Below, one piece after another: positions 1 to 8,836 of a stretch of DNA of 64,000 nucleotides. This stretch comes from JAKQDH01 sp029558835 (GTDB lineage Bacteria; Planctomycetota; Phycisphaerae; UBA1845). The notes beneath the pieces were generated by a model, which saw only the letters and a list, made by a program, of their open reading frames with translations, was not told the origin of the DNA and did not search any database. The position numbers were made by a program, and so were the translations under genes. The DNA is taken from positions 62,001 to 126,000 of the forward strand of contig DAOQSN010000010.1 in the NCBI GenBank assembly GCA_035356615.1, read 5' to 3'. Each line of letters starts with the position of its first letter. Position 1 is the stretch's first letter.

Positions 1-1797
1 GAACTCGCCGGGCCCCCGCTTGCAATCCGGCCATTCCAGTTCAGAGGATAGATTGGCGGACCAGACGTCGTTGCCGCCCGCGTCGAAGGCGAACACGCAG
101 TCTCCGTTGACAGGCTCAAACGTACCAGCTACAGCCAAGGGTCTCCCCGTACCGTAAGCGTCGACGCGCACGGCGCTGTTTATGTAGTGGGCTTCACGGG
201 GCAACACGCGGAGAACTATCCAGTTGGGAGAGTTGTCATAGCGCACCAGCAGGGTACAGGTCGCCGCGTCGTCGATCTTCTCGATCCGAAGGTCGGTGAT
301 GGCGCGCTCACCACTGCGTCCGAGCAAGGCCACCACGGCCCAAACCAACGTGGCCGCAGACACGAGGAAAGCCGCCTGCGCCAGCCGCCGCCGCCGGACC
401 TCCGGTCGACCAATGCGCACACTCTCCTCCAAGTGTGCCATCGCCTCGTCTGCTGATGCGAACCGGTCCTCCGGCCGTTTCGCCAGCAGGCGGAGGGCGA
501 AGTCAGCCAAGTAGGGGTCGGCGCCGCCGTAAAGCTTGCACGGGTGGCGGGGCTCTTCGTGCAGGATGCGGTGGATGACGGCCGAGGGCGTGTCCGCCCG
601 GAACGGTGTGCGGCCGGTGAGCATCTCGTAGAGCACCACGCCGGCCGAGTAGAGGTCGCTGCGCTGGTCCACCGCTTCGTCGCCGCGGGCCTGCTCGGGG
701 CTCATGTACTCGGGCGTGCCCGGCGTCGAGCCCTCCAGCGTCAGCCGCGTCTGCGCGGTCAGCATGCGCGCGAGGCCGAAGTCGGCGATCTTCACAGTGC
801 ACGGGCCGCCGCTGGCAATCGCCTCTGAGCGGTCGGGGCAGGTCTCAGGCCCCTCCCTTACGGTCGACGTTCGGAGCGGAGTCGCAGGCATAACTCCCCT
901 CACTTGCACGGAGGGGTCGGGGGAGGGTCGCACGGCCGCGGCAGCCCCCCTCACCCTGCCCTCTCCCCCGAGGGGGAGAGGGGTTCCGTCCGATGCTCCC
1001 GGCGACCGGGATGACGGCTGCCGACCAGAGCCACCCGCGCCCGCCGACGCGCCCACCGCGCCCGCCGACGCGCCCACCTCGTCCACCGCGTCCACCGATG
1101 CGCCCACGGCGTCCACCGAGACGCCCACGGCGTCCAAGAGGATGTTCGACGACTTGATGTCGCGGTGGATCACGCCCGCGGCATGGGCGGCCGCCAGTCC
1201 CTGCAAGAGTTGGCTGAAGACCGACCGCACGACGTCACCCGGCAATGGCCCCCGCTCACGGATCACGGTGCTCAAGGTTGGTCCATTGACGTACTCCATT
1301 GCCAGGTAGTGAATGTGCCGCGCCTGCCCGACCGAATAGATCGTGACGATGTTCGGATGACGCAGGGCTGCCGCTGCTTGGGCTTCGCGTTTGAGCCGGG
1401 CGAGGGCGGCCGCGTCGCACGCCAACTCCGGCCGGAGGACCTTCAACGCCACCGGGCGTCTCAACTGGGCGTCGAACCCCTTGAGCACGACGCCCATCCC
1501 TCCCTGCCCCAGGAAGTCGGTCACGCCGTAGGCATCCAGGCGGGCGGCCCAGGCTGGATCAGGCGAGCGCTCCAGCACACCCTGCTCGACCAGTTGGGGG
1601 ATTGTCCCTGGGCCCCGCTGCAGGTCGCGCAGCAGGGCGAGATGGGCGGCGAGCTCCTCCGCGCAATCCGGATGCCGCGCCAACAGTTCCTCCTCCGTCT
1701 CGGCCACACCCAGCGCCCGGCGGTCGAAGTGATCGTTGAGAATCCGTCCGATTCTGAGGTCCAGGCTGTCGTGATCGGATGACGACGCTGCATTCAT
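1..1797 (-). CDS. Ser/Thr protein kinase (Hanks type), C-terminus cut by window edge
   Basis: Membrane-anchored signalling kinase. The reading frame stays open for 599 codons from the ATG at 1797 down to base 1, so the extracellular C-terminus is missing. N-terminal residues 1-90 are a helical leader. They are followed by the glycine loop GQGGMGVVLKG, the VALK lysine, the catalytic HRDIKSSN loop (around 1150-1173), IADFGLA (around 778-795) and the SPEQARG/DLYSAGVVLYEMLTG segment. A single TM helix (AAFLVSAATLVWAVVALLG) comes next, then an exported segment. An insertion of about 110 residues sits between HRDxxxxN and DFG, where kinases normally have about 15 residues. It is built from a minisatellite and a palindromic repeat. 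Kinase identity is certain from the motifs; activity with this insertion is unproven. The start was chosen because it precedes the leader and lies 509 nt from the divergent gene. The Shine-Dalgarno (SD) sequence is weak. Confidence 0.93.
   Translation of the reverse strand, partial: MNAASSSDHDSLDLRIGRILNDHFDRRALGVAETEEELLARHPDCAEELAAHLALLRDLQRGPGTIPQLVEQGVLERSPDPAWAARLDAYGVTDFLGQGGMGVVLKGFDAQLRRPVALKVLRPELACDAAALARLKREAQAAAALRHPNIVTIYSVGQARHIHYLAMEYVNGPTLSTVIRERGPLPGDVVRSVFSQLLQGLAAAHAAGVIHRDIKSSNILLDAVGVSVDAVGASVDAVDEVGASAGAVGASAGAGGSGRQPSSRSPGASDGTPLPLGGEGRVRGAAAAVRPSPDPSVQVRGVMPATPLRTSTVREGPETCPDRSEAIASGGPCTVKIADFGLARMLTAQTRLTLEGSTPGTPEYMSPEQARGDEAVDQRSDLYSAGVVLYEMLTGRTPFRADTPSAVIHRILHEEPRHPCKLYGGADPYLADFALRLLAKRPEDRFASADEAMAHLEESVRIGRPEVRRRRLAQAAFLVSAATLVWAVVALLGRSGERAITDLRIEKIDDAATCTLLVRYDNSPNWIVLRVLPREAHYINSAVRVDAYGTGRPLAVAGTFEPVNGDCVFAFDAGGNDVWSANLSSELEWPDCKRGPGEF
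893..1000. repeat. Palindromic repeat of the CCCTCTCCC family, in frame inside the kinase
   Basis: The core is an 11-bp perfect inverted repeat, CCCTCTCCCCC (959-969) against GGGGGAGAGGG (972-982). It is preceded by CCTCACCCTG and followed by a GTTCCGTCCGATGC flank. The same architecture recurs at 23400-23510, 51290-51503 and 52090-52140. Here it is translated as part of the kinase. Confidence 0.85.
1021..1137. repeat. Minisatellite inside the kinase gene (about 21-nt unit)
   Basis: Tandem, slightly degenerate copies of a unit resembling GCGCCCACCGCGCCCGCC plus GAC. Some units are shortened to 18 or 12 nt. On the coding strand they add a low-complexity Val/Gly/Ala/Ser/Asp stretch between the catalytic loop and DFG. 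All unit lengths are multiples of three, so the frame is kept. Confidence 0.8.
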
Positions 1798-2117
1798 GGT
1801 CGAACGTGACCCAAGGTCATTGGTCCGGTCAGGTGCCGATCGTGCCTCCTCAGTATACCCGATTCGCCGGGCTGCATCACGACCATGAGCGCACCGACAC
1901 GAACCGGTCGCCGACGGAAGGTGCAGGTACGCCGCCGGCAGCGGCGGTTGCGCCGCATCCGCACTCGGCCCAGAGCCTGGCGCCCGCTGCGCGGCTCCCG
2001 CTCACACGCGGGGGAACGTTCGCAGCGGGCGGTAGGGCCCCGTCCCGGCGAGTCGGGACGGCGCCATACCCTCCTCCGCGCCATCGGGATGCCCGCTTTT
2101 CTCCATGCTTGGCGATG

Positions 2118-2126
2118 TGGTATAAT
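2118..2126 (+). promoter_or_regulatory. Extended -10 promoter candidate TGGTATAAT
   Basis: A perfect TATAAT at 2121-2126 carries the TGn extension, in a GC-rich context where such a match is rare. It lies about 180 nt upstream of the Kelch protein start. No good -35 is seen at 17 nt, which fits an extended -10 promoter. Confidence 0.5.
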
Positions 2127-2160
2127 GCTCCTGCGAGGTCAGCAGCCTGTTGATGAGGCA

Positions 2161-2185
2161 GCGTCGGCCCGCCGGCGGCCGACGT
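2161..2185. repeat. GCGTCGGC...GCCGACGT hairpin repeat, copy 1
   Basis: Inverted repeat GCGTCGGC (2161-2168) / GCCGACGT (2178-2185). It is preceded by CTGTTG, as in the copy at 37742. It belongs to a five-copy family in this window, always outside annotated genes. Confidence 0.7.
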
Positions 2186-2306
2186 AGAGGGCCTCAAATG
2201 CACCGGTTTCAGGATGTCACCTGCGGTCCGACCGTTCTGCAACAGGCTACTGGGCTCAGTCTCTGCGCCGGCCGGTCCATGATCCGCATTCCTGGGAGGT
2301 TTGAGT

Positions 2307-5300
2307 ATGCGAGGGGTCTCGCGGCAAGTACCAGCCGTATTGCTCGTCGGTATCATGTTTGTCGGCACGTTCTGCCCGTTGGCATCTGCCCTCGCGCAGT
2401 CGTGCGGGCAGTGGACTTGGGCGGCTGGCGGGGGACCTCCGGCGAGACGATGCCACGCTATGGCATACGACGAAAGTCGCGCCATCACCGTACTCTTCGG
2501 CGGCTGGGGGGAGGGCTGTCTCCGGGACACCTGGGAGTGGAACGGCAGCACCTGGACGCAACGCTCTTCAACCGGCCCGACCCGCCGAGAATACCACTCT
2601 ATGACCTATGATTCCGACCGCCACGTCGTGGTGCTCTTTGGAGGGTTGTCCGGTACGACCTCCGCGGGCGACACCTGGGAGTGGGACGGCACCGGCTGGA
2701 ATCAGGTCGCCGACTCAGGCCCCTCCCCGCGCTGGGTAGCGGCTCTGGCCTACGACCGCGCCCGGCACGTGGCCGTCCTGTTCGGCGGCTGGGACGGAAA
2801 CGCCGACTTGGGCGATACCTGGGAGTGGAATGGCACGCAGTGGACGTTGCGCGCGACTGATGGGCCCGCCCCCCGCGGCGCTCATCGCCTTGCCTACGAC
2901 AGGCAGCGCCACGTCACCATCCTGTTTGGGGGCTGGGACGGCGATGATAACTTCGGCGACACCTGGGAATGGGATGGCGAGACTTGGTCGCTCCGCAGCA
3001 CTTCAGGTCCCTCGCCGCGCCGTGGGCATGGGCTGGCTTATGACACGGACCACCATGTCACGGTGCTTTTCGGCGGTTGGGACGGCAGTGACGACCTCGG
3101 CGATACCTGGGTCTGGGACGGCCAGCGCTGGAGCCTCCAGGCCACCGGCGGTCCCGCGGCACGGGGCTACCATGCCTTGGTGTATGACACGGCCCGCGAA
3201 GTCGCAGTACTCTTCGCTGGCTGGGAAGGCACCGCCAACTTTGATGACACGTGGCTGTGGGAGGGTACTGATCCGCTGCGCATTACTGACCAGCCGACCG
3301 ATGAGACTGTCCCCGTCGGCGGCACCATCGCGCTTTCCGTGGACGCGGACGGAACCGGTACGCTGCACTACCGCTGGTACCAGAACGGTGACCCTCTTAC
3401 CGATGACGACCGCATTTCCGGAGCACACACCAGGCACTTGACGATCGCTCCCGCCCGGCTGGACGACAGCGGCAGCTACACCGTGGTGGTCACCGACGAT
3501 TGTGACGAACTGGAGAGCGACAGCGCGGCCGTCACGGTGTACGACGCTGTGGCACCGATCGTCGTGATCACAGCGCCAACTTCGGAACCCACTTACGAGG
3601 TGTCAGGCTCCCCGGTCCACTTGGCCGGCACCGCCGATGACAATGTCGCCGTGATAGGCGTCACCTGGTTCAACGCGGCTACCGCCGAGTCCGGCGCCTG
3701 CGCCGGCACCACGAGCTGGGCCTGCGACGTGCCGCTCGTGAGTGGTGAGAACCCGGTAACCGTCACCGCCCACGACGCGTCTGAGAACCAGGGCAGCGAT
3801 CAAATCACCTTGATCTTCTTCGACGTGGAAGCTGGTGACGGGCGGTTGGAAGGCAAGGTGATTGACGCGGATACCGGCGCGCCACTCGCCGACGTGCGCA
3901 TCGTCTTTCACGAGTTGGAACGCGACACTGGTCCGAGTGGCAACTTCCTCTTCGTACCCGCGCCGGCTGGCGCGCAGGAGATCGCCCTCACCAAGGAGGG
4001 CTACTTCCCCGAAACGCTGGTCGTGCACATCGGTGCCGGTTCGCCGACTCACCTGGTGGTGGAGATGCTGCCCGTGCCGACGGGCGACCTGCCCCAGGTC
4101 GTGGGCGTGACTTCGCAATATGTGCGCCCCGGCACGAAGACGTACTTTCTCGACGGCGTGCCTTTGGAGCAGGCCTTCACGGCCCGCGTGCAGTGGAACG
4201 GGCATGCCCCCGGGATCGTGCGCTGGGCCACTCCGTACGTCAGCTTCGAGGGCCCCTGTCCCGGAATGACGGTCAGCCGCACGCTCGACGTCGGTGGCCA
4301 GTTTGGCCCGCACGGCACCTTGATGGTGACGGCCATCAGTGGTGACGAACCGCCGATTGAGTCACTGCCCTGCGAAGCAAACATGAAGGTCCTGTCGCCT
4401 CCTCCCCTGGGCACGCTGATTCCCGGTGTCGAGTACGCATTGAAGATAGTGGGGCAGGAAATCGAATACGATCTGCTCGGCATTCAGGGCGTAACCGTCG
4501 GCACTACCGGCTGGGGAGCCGATCGCATGCCCGCGGACTTCCCGATCTTCGGTGGGTGGGCCATGGGCCTTGACCCGCAATTCGACATGTCGGGGGTAGT
4601 CCACCAAGATGGAACGATGGACCTCTTCACGGTCGGCTTCGATGCTTCCCAACACAAGAATATCCGCAAAGGGGTTCCGACCAGGAACCACAAGGGATGC
4701 AGGCTTCCGTTTCTGGAAGTCGCCGTTACCGGCACCTACAGTCAGCGAATGGTGTTTGTGGAACGCGAGGGCGCCTGGCAACCGAGCGGGTGGCTGGATC
4801 TCGGTGTGTCGGCCAAGATCGACTCGCCGCAATTCCCGTTTCCGCCGCCGGCCAGCGTGCTTTACGGTCGGGCAGAGATTGAAATGAGCGCGGTAGCTCA
4901 CTTCCCGATTGTCGGGTGGGTGAGTGACGAACCGGGCTACGCAGGTGGAGTTGATTTTGAACCGGTCGTTCGGGCGATCCTGGGGGCGGGCAAAGCCAAG
5001 GCTCTCTGTGCAGAGGGCTGGGTCGGAGGCGGCTTCCACGCGGAAGGCGTGGAGTTGAGTCCGGAGTGTGCGTGGGATAATGCGTATGCGATCATGCTGT
5101 TCGGGGGCCGGCTTCTGGTTGGGCCGTTCGTCAGCGAATTTGAGGTGAGGCGTGCGCATCCTGAGAGACTCGACCCAGGCACGACGCCATCCTCTGAGTC
5201 GTGGACGCCGTTCACGCTGCTGCCCAGAGAGCGATCGCGCGGCTCGTGTCCGACACGGCCCGGTCCCTCGGGAACGACGCGGGGCACAGCCGCGGAAGAG

Positions 5301-7340
5301 GCGCTTGTGATCGGCGAGTTCCCCTACTCCGTTCCGGGGGTGATCCGTGCGGGAGAAACGCCGTTGGCGGTCTGGATCGCTGACAACACCGAGCGCGACC
5401 TGATCAACCGGACTGAACTTACATTTGCGACTCATGACGCGAACGGGTGGAGCGAGCCCACGCCCGTCGCAGGCGATGGGACAGCAGACTTGAGCCCTCA
5501 GTTGGCCGCGCTGCCCGACGGCCACGCGGTTTGTATCTGGCAGGATGCCAACGCCGTGCTCAGCGACGAAGACCCCTTTGAAGTATTCCTCTCCCATCTG
5601 GAGATCGCGGTATCCGCATATGACCCCCAGAGCGGGACGTGGTCACCCGTCACCCGCCTGACTGACGACGCTGCGCTCGACCGCTCGCCGAGCGTGGCCG
5701 CTGCTGCCGGCGATGACATGTTGGCCGCCTGGGTTACGAACGCCGGCAATGATCTATGGGGAACGAGCGAACTGCCGAACGACATCCGCTGGTCTGTCTA
5801 CGATGGTGTGGAGTGGGCGCCGCCTGCGGTGCTCGCGGCGGGTCTCGGGACCATCCTCGATACTACGCTGGCGTATGATGGCACCACCGGGTACTTCGTC
5901 TTCGTAACCGACGCCGACGAGAACCTCGACACTCAGGAAGACCAGGAACTCTGGGCGGCCACCTATGCCGACGGCCAGTGGTCCGCGCCGGTTCAGCTTA
6001 CCAGCGATGCCATCTGCGACGCTGCCCCCCGACTGGCATACGACCCAGGCGGCGTGCTACGCCTGGCGTGGCTGAAAGGTGACGACTTGCGCTTCGCCAC
6101 CGGCCTCGACGTCGGCAACTCGACGGTGGTGGCCACGCCGGGTGCCTCGCCGGGTGCCCGGGACTTTGATCTGGTCATGGGGTCTGCAGGCCAAGTCGCG
6201 CTTGCCTGGAACGACGTTTCGGCCACTTATCTGGATCTTTGGGTTGCCTACTATGATCCCACCCTGGATGTCTGGAGCGCGCCGCGACAACTGACGGCCG
6301 ATGACTCGGCCGAACGCTTCGTCAGCGGTGCTTTCGACGCCGCTGGCAATCTGTTGTGCGTCTACGACAAGACGCAGACGGTCTATGTGGATCGTGAGGA
6401 GTGGGTCAACGGGCAGCTCGTCGTCGTGGAAGACGTGCCCCAAGCGGGACAGAGCGATCTGTATTACATGATGTACACGTTGGGCGTCGATCTGGCGGTG
6501 GCCGTTGAGGACGTCAACGTGCAGCCATTGAATCCGTTTCCCGGCACGCTGGCGACGCTGTCAGCGCTGGTACACAACCTGGGCGAGGCGCCGGCCGACA
6601 ATATCGCAGTTGCCTTCTACGAGGGCGACCCAGGCGCCGGAGGGACGCTGATTGGCGCGGCCTTGCTGAGCGAGCCGCTAGCCGGCGGTGATTCGGCGGA
6701 GGCGACGATCGCGTGGAACGTCCCCACGACGACCGAGCCGGTGCAGGTTCACGTAGTGGTCGATCCGAACTTCGTGCAGGATGATCGCGACCGAACGAGC
6801 AACGCGGCCGCCATGCCGGTCCTCGCGCCTGACCTGACCATCAGCGAGGTCGTCGTCCAGGCGGCCGGGCCGCACCGTTTTCTCACCGCGCGCGTGGCCA
6901 ATGAGGGGGCCCTTACCGTGGCAAGTGCGGAGGTCGTGATGCGGCGCGGGTCCGCCACTGGCCCCGTGCTCGCCACGTTGACGACGACCGCCCCCGTCGT
7001 CGCCGGGGCGTATCATGATCTGGCGTGGGTATGGGAGGATGTGCCGCTGCTTTACGGTGGACGGATCGACGTGTTCGCCACTGTTGATGAGGCGCACGTC
7101 GTCGATGAGTTTGACGAGGACAACAACGTGCGTTCGGCGAGCGTAACCGGACCGGCCGCCCCGCTCGGCGACTTTGATGTGGACGGGAACGTGGACCTCG
7201 ACGACTACAACATCTTCGCCGGTTGCATGCTTGGCCCCGAGGTGCAGTACCTGAGCGGCTGTGCATATACAGACCTTGAAACCGACGGTGACGTGGACCT
7301 CGCGGACTTGGCAGTGTTACAAAGTGCCTTTGGCGGCTGA
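2307..7340 (+). CDS. Secreted Kelch-repeat / Ig / CARDB exoprotein with dockerin-like tail
   Basis: A very large exported protein of about 1,677 aa. An N-terminal signal peptide (VLLVGIMFVGTFCPLASALA) comes first. About six Kelch-type repeats follow at residues 45-325, each about 53 aa with MAYD...VLFGGW...GDTWEWNG. Then come an Ig-like domain (about 335-415), a bacterial Ig/PKD-like segment (about 420-510) and a carboxypeptidase regulatory-like domain starting at LEGKVIDADTGAPLADVRI. A long WD/sialidase-like middle region and CARDB-like repeats (about 1395-1600) come next. The C-terminus has two Ca-loop motifs, GDFDVDGNVDLDDYN and ETDGDVDLADLAVL, resembling a dockerin. The frame also has a TTG at 2301. 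ATG 2307 was preferred because GGGAGG lies about 9 nt upstream. The probable role is adhesion or surface matrix; the ligand is unknown. Confidence 0.9.
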   Translation: MRGVSRQVPAVLLVGIMFVGTFCPLASALAQSCGQWTWAAGGGPPARRCHAMAYDESRAITVLFGGWGEGCLRDTWEWNGSTWTQRSSTGPTRREYHSMTYDSDRHVVVLFGGLSGTTSAGDTWEWDGTGWNQVADSGPSPRWVAALAYDRARHVAVLFGGWDGNADLGDTWEWNGTQWTLRATDGPAPRGAHRLAYDRQRHVTILFGGWDGDDNFGDTWEWDGETWSLRSTSGPSPRRGHGLAYDTDHHVTVLFGGWDGSDDLGDTWVWDGQRWSLQATGGPAARGYHALVYDTAREVAVLFAGWEGTANFDDTWLWEGTDPLRITDQPTDETVPVGGTIALSVDADGTGTLHYRWYQNGDPLTDDDRISGAHTRHLTIAPARLDDSGSYTVVVTDDCDELESDSAAVTVYDAVAPIVVITAPTSEPTYEVSGSPVHLAGTADDNVAVIGVTWFNAATAESGACAGTTSWACDVPLVSGENPVTVTAHDASENQGSDQITLIFFDVEAGDGRLEGKVIDADTGAPLADVRIVFHELERDTGPSGNFLFVPAPAGAQEIALTKEGYFPETLVVHIGAGSPTHLVVEMLPVPTGDLPQVVGVTSQYVRPGTKTYFLDGVPLEQAFTARVQWNGHAPGIVRWATPYVSFEGPCPGMTVSRTLDVGGQFGPHGTLMVTAISGDEPPIESLPCEANMKVLSPPPLGTLIPGVEYALKIVGQEIEYDLLGIQGVTVGTTGWGADRMPADFPIFGGWAMGLDPQFDMSGVVHQDGTMDLFTVGFDASQHKNIRKGVPTRNHKGCRLPFLEVAVTGTYSQRMVFVEREGAWQPSGWLDLGVSAKIDSPQFPFPPPASVLYGRAEIEMSAVAHFPIVGWVSDEPGYAGGVDFEPVVRAILGAGKAKALCAEGWVGGGFHAEGVELSPECAWDNAYAIMLFGGRLLVGPFVSEFEVRRAHPERLDPGTTPSSESWTPFTLLPRERSRGSCPTRPGPSGTTRGTAAEEALVIGEFPYSVPGVIRAGETPLAVWIADNTERDLINRTELTFATHDANGWSEPTPVAGDGTADLSPQLAALPDGHAVCIWQDANAVLSDEDPFEVFLSHLEIAVSAYDPQSGTWSPVTRLTDDAALDRSPSVAAAAGDDMLAAWVTNAGNDLWGTSELPNDIRWSVYDGVEWAPPAVLAAGLGTILDTTLAYDGTTGYFVFVTDADENLDTQEDQELWAATYADGQWSAPVQLTSDAICDAAPRLAYDPGGVLRLAWLKGDDLRFATGLDVGNSTVVATPGASPGARDFDLVMGSAGQVALAWNDVSATYLDLWVAYYDPTLDVWSAPRQLTADDSAERFVSGAFDAAGNLLCVYDKTQTVYVDREEWVNGQLVVVEDVPQAGQSDLYYMMYTLGVDLAVAVEDVNVQPLNPFPGTLATLSALVHNLGEAPADNIAVAFYEGDPGAGGTLIGAALLSEPLAGGDSAEATIAWNVPTTTEPVQVHVVVDPNFVQDDRDRTSNAAAMPVLAPDLTISEVVVQAAGPHRFLTARVANEGALTVASAEVVMRRGSATGPVLATLTTTAPVVAGAYHDLAWVWEDVPLLYGGRIDVFATVDEAHVVDEFDEDNNVRSASVTGPAAPLGDFDVDGNVDLDDYNIFAGCMLGPEVQYLSGCAYTDLETDGDVDLADLAVLQSAFGG

Positions 7341-7377
7341 GCGGACTTTGGCACCGGGGAAAGCAACAGATCGTAGC

Positions 7378-7410
7378 GGGTGGCATGGCCAAGCGCAGCG
7401 CCGCCATGCT
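7378..7410. repeat. GGTGGCATG element, left half only
   Basis: GGGTGGCATGGCCAAGC followed by GCAGCGCCGCCATGC matches the left end of the elements at 53647 and 57652. The GCTTGGGCATGCCACC right terminus is missing, so this is a decayed copy. Confidence 0.7.
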
Positions 7411-7587
7411 TTCGCACACGGCACACGCTACGGTGGGCGATAGCCGGCCGGCGCCGTCGGCCGTGATCCGGCAACGAACCGGAGAGCCCGGTTGGATCAC
7501 CCCACCAGGGCGCTACCAACGGACGCCGCCTCCACTACCGCCGATGCTACCTCCCCTCGCCGAATCCGCCGGCGAGTCGGCGCGGGC

Positions 7588-7716
7588 TGAGTACGTGTTC
7601 AGCGTGTGCGGCGCCCAGGGTGCCGTGCTTTCCCCCGACCGCGGTCGCGGGTAAGCATCCCTCTGCGGACGCGGTACATGCCCACCCCCGCCGGCGGCGG
7701 GTGAGGGCATGGCACC
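7588..7716. repeat. 129-bp GGTGCC-terminated repeat, copy 1
   Basis: It matches the reverse complement of 44921-45049 along its length. Shared blocks include AGTACGTGTT, GTGCTTTCCC, GGTCGCGGG, CCCACCCCCGCC and GGCGGGTGAGGGCATGGCACC in the same order. The inner ends GGGTGCC and GGCACC are inverted. It has no coding capacity, so it looks like a small non-autonomous or REP-like element. Confidence 0.75.
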
Positions 7717-7776
7717 TACGTTAAACGCGTGCCCGGCTGAAGCCCGCGCTGGCTGGGATGCCACCTGCAGGGCGGC

Positions 7777-8472
7777 GTGACTCGGGAGCTTCACGAGCGG
7801 GGTGGGCTGCGGCTGGTGGGCCGAGAAGCACTGTGCTCGGCCGGCGTTGTCCTGGCCGCCATCGGCGCGGGGTCGCCATGCTCGTCTCGCCGCGTGGAGG
7901 AGAAGATTCGCGGGCTGCGCCGCGTTCCGATGCGGCTGCGCGCGGATCTGGCAACATCGGGTCGTTACCGCGGCGCTGGCGAGCGGGTGTCACTCCCACC
8001 GGGCAAGCGCCTGCTCTGCATCGAGCCGACCGGCGAAGGCGCCCCGGCTCTCCCGCGGGAACTCACGCTTACGGAACTCGTAGCCGCGGTGACGCTCGCG
8101 AAGCGCTCGGGAGAGGCGGTCAACGAGCAGCAGTACGGGGCCGGCCTTTCGAACATCGCGCGGTACTCCGTCGAGGGCGGTGGGACGTACTCGGCGCTGC
8201 GAATGCCCGGCCTTCGCGTGCCCATCGGCGTGTATGATTGCGAGTTCCGAGTCGTCACTGGAGTCCCGGCGCTCACCGGGCACAAACACCAGTTGGTCGC
8301 GCGTTGCGACGTGTGTCTGCTTCCCGCGCTGAGCCTGACTCTCCTGGTGGTGTCGCTTCTCTCCGGTCTTGGTTTCTGTGGTCTGGTAGCGATCGGGGTA
8401 TGGCTCGCCGCCCGCGGTGCCCGGCAATGCCGCAGGCCGACGCCGGGCCCGGTCGAGACCCCATGCGACTAG
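7777..8472 (+). CDS. Hypothetical two-TM membrane protein
   Basis: 231 aa from GTG 7777; no family was recognised. A hydrophobic stretch near residues 19-32 (CSAGVVLAAIGAG) could be an N-terminal signal or TM helix. It is followed by a mixed alpha/beta domain of about 150 residues (GERVSLPPGKRLLCIEP, LTLTELVAAVTLAKRSG, PIGVYDCEFRV). A strong C-terminal TM helix (SLTLLVVSLLSGLGFCGLVAIG) and a basic tail end the protein. Third codon positions are GC-rich throughout, which supports coding. No good SD precedes the GTG, so an internal start is possible. The opposite-strand frames lack such features. Confidence 0.6.
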   Translation: MTRELHERGGLRLVGREALCSAGVVLAAIGAGSPCSSRRVEEKIRGLRRVPMRLRADLATSGRYRGAGERVSLPPGKRLLCIEPTGEGAPALPRELTLTELVAAVTLAKRSGEAVNEQQYGAGLSNIARYSVEGGGTYSALRMPGLRVPIGVYDCEFRVVTGVPALTGHKHQLVARCDVCLLPALSLTLLVVSLLSGLGFCGLVAIGVWLAARGARQCRRPTPGPVETPCD

Positions 8473-8531
8473 AGGCGCACGCAGGAGCGCACGACCAGGC
8501 GAGAAGCGAAGAGGTCCCGTCTTCCGTTTCG

Positions 8532-8606
8532 TTACATGGTCTTCGCCCAGCCGAGGTAGCCGTAGAAGAGCACGACCCACAGGAACTTCGCCAGCAACGT
8601 CAGCAT
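8532..8606 (-). CDS. 24-residue single-TM small protein
   Basis: Short frame MLTLLAKFLWVVLFYGYLGW followed by AKTM and TAA. A near-consensus SD GGAGGT (8612-8617, minus strand) sits about 6 nt before the ATG. The peptide is almost entirely one hydrophobic helix with one Lys on each side, typical of small membrane subunits or regulators such as KdpF- or CydX-type peptides, though it matches none that I can name. It lies 230 nt downstream of the metalloprotease gene on the same strand, beyond a hairpin. Its start context is stronger than that of most genes here. No function is assigned. Confidence 0.55.
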   Translation of the reverse strand: MLTLLAKFLWVVLFYGYLGWAKTM

Positions 8607-8640
8607 CGGTGACCTCCAGGTGCGAGTGCCGGGCGGCCGC

Positions 8641-8700
8641 GCGCCGCCCTCGATCCGCGGGCTTGCTCCCCTTGACGCCGAGCGTCAAGCGCGGCCCGCG
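8641..8700. repeat. 60-bp dispersed repeat, copy 1 (partner at 38624)
   Basis: Starts GCGCCGCC, contains CTTGACGCCGAG and ends GCCCGCG. It aligns without gaps to 38624-38683 with only scattered substitutions. The inner CTTGACGC...GCGTCAAG can form a hairpin. Confidence 0.7.
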
Positions 8701-8750
8701 TGGCGGCAAGCTGGCCTGACCGGCGCGCGAGCGCGCATGGTCGTTTGGAA

Positions 8751-8823
8751 GGAAGGCGGGACAGGTTCGTTTCCCCGGCGGGCGGCTACGGGCGCCGGTG
8801 CGAAACGAACCTGCCCCCGTTCC
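8751..8823 (-). terminator. Long hairpin downstream of metalloprotease 1
   Basis: CAGGTTCGTTTC (8762-8773) pairs perfectly with GAAACGAACCTG (8802-8813). Further pairing of GGAA..GGGG with CCCC..TTCC flanks it. It begins 14 nt after the stop codon at 8837 on the minus strand. There is no U-tract, so it may be a 3' stabiliser or a repeat rather than a classic terminator. Confidence 0.5.
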
Positions 8824-8836
8824 TTCTGTTCAGGGC

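Larger units (their letters stand above)
1798..2306. other. Divergent intergenic region, kinase / Kelch protein
   Basis: No convincing coding frame was seen on either strand. It contains a candidate promoter for the rightward gene (2118-2126) and a small GCGTCGGC/GCCGACGT hairpin repeat (2161-2185). Any promoter for the leftward kinase is not obvious. Confidence 0.5.
7341..7776. other. Intergenic region filled with two repeat elements
   Basis: No gene was found. The stretch begins with a half copy of the GGTGGCATG element (7378-7410) and ends with a full 129-bp GGTGCC element (7588-7716). A short unassigned spacer lies before the next start. Confidence 0.6.

Noticed and set aside
1021..1137. 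CRISPR array
   Set aside because: Units are contiguous and degenerate, without unique spacers, and they are translated within the kinase.
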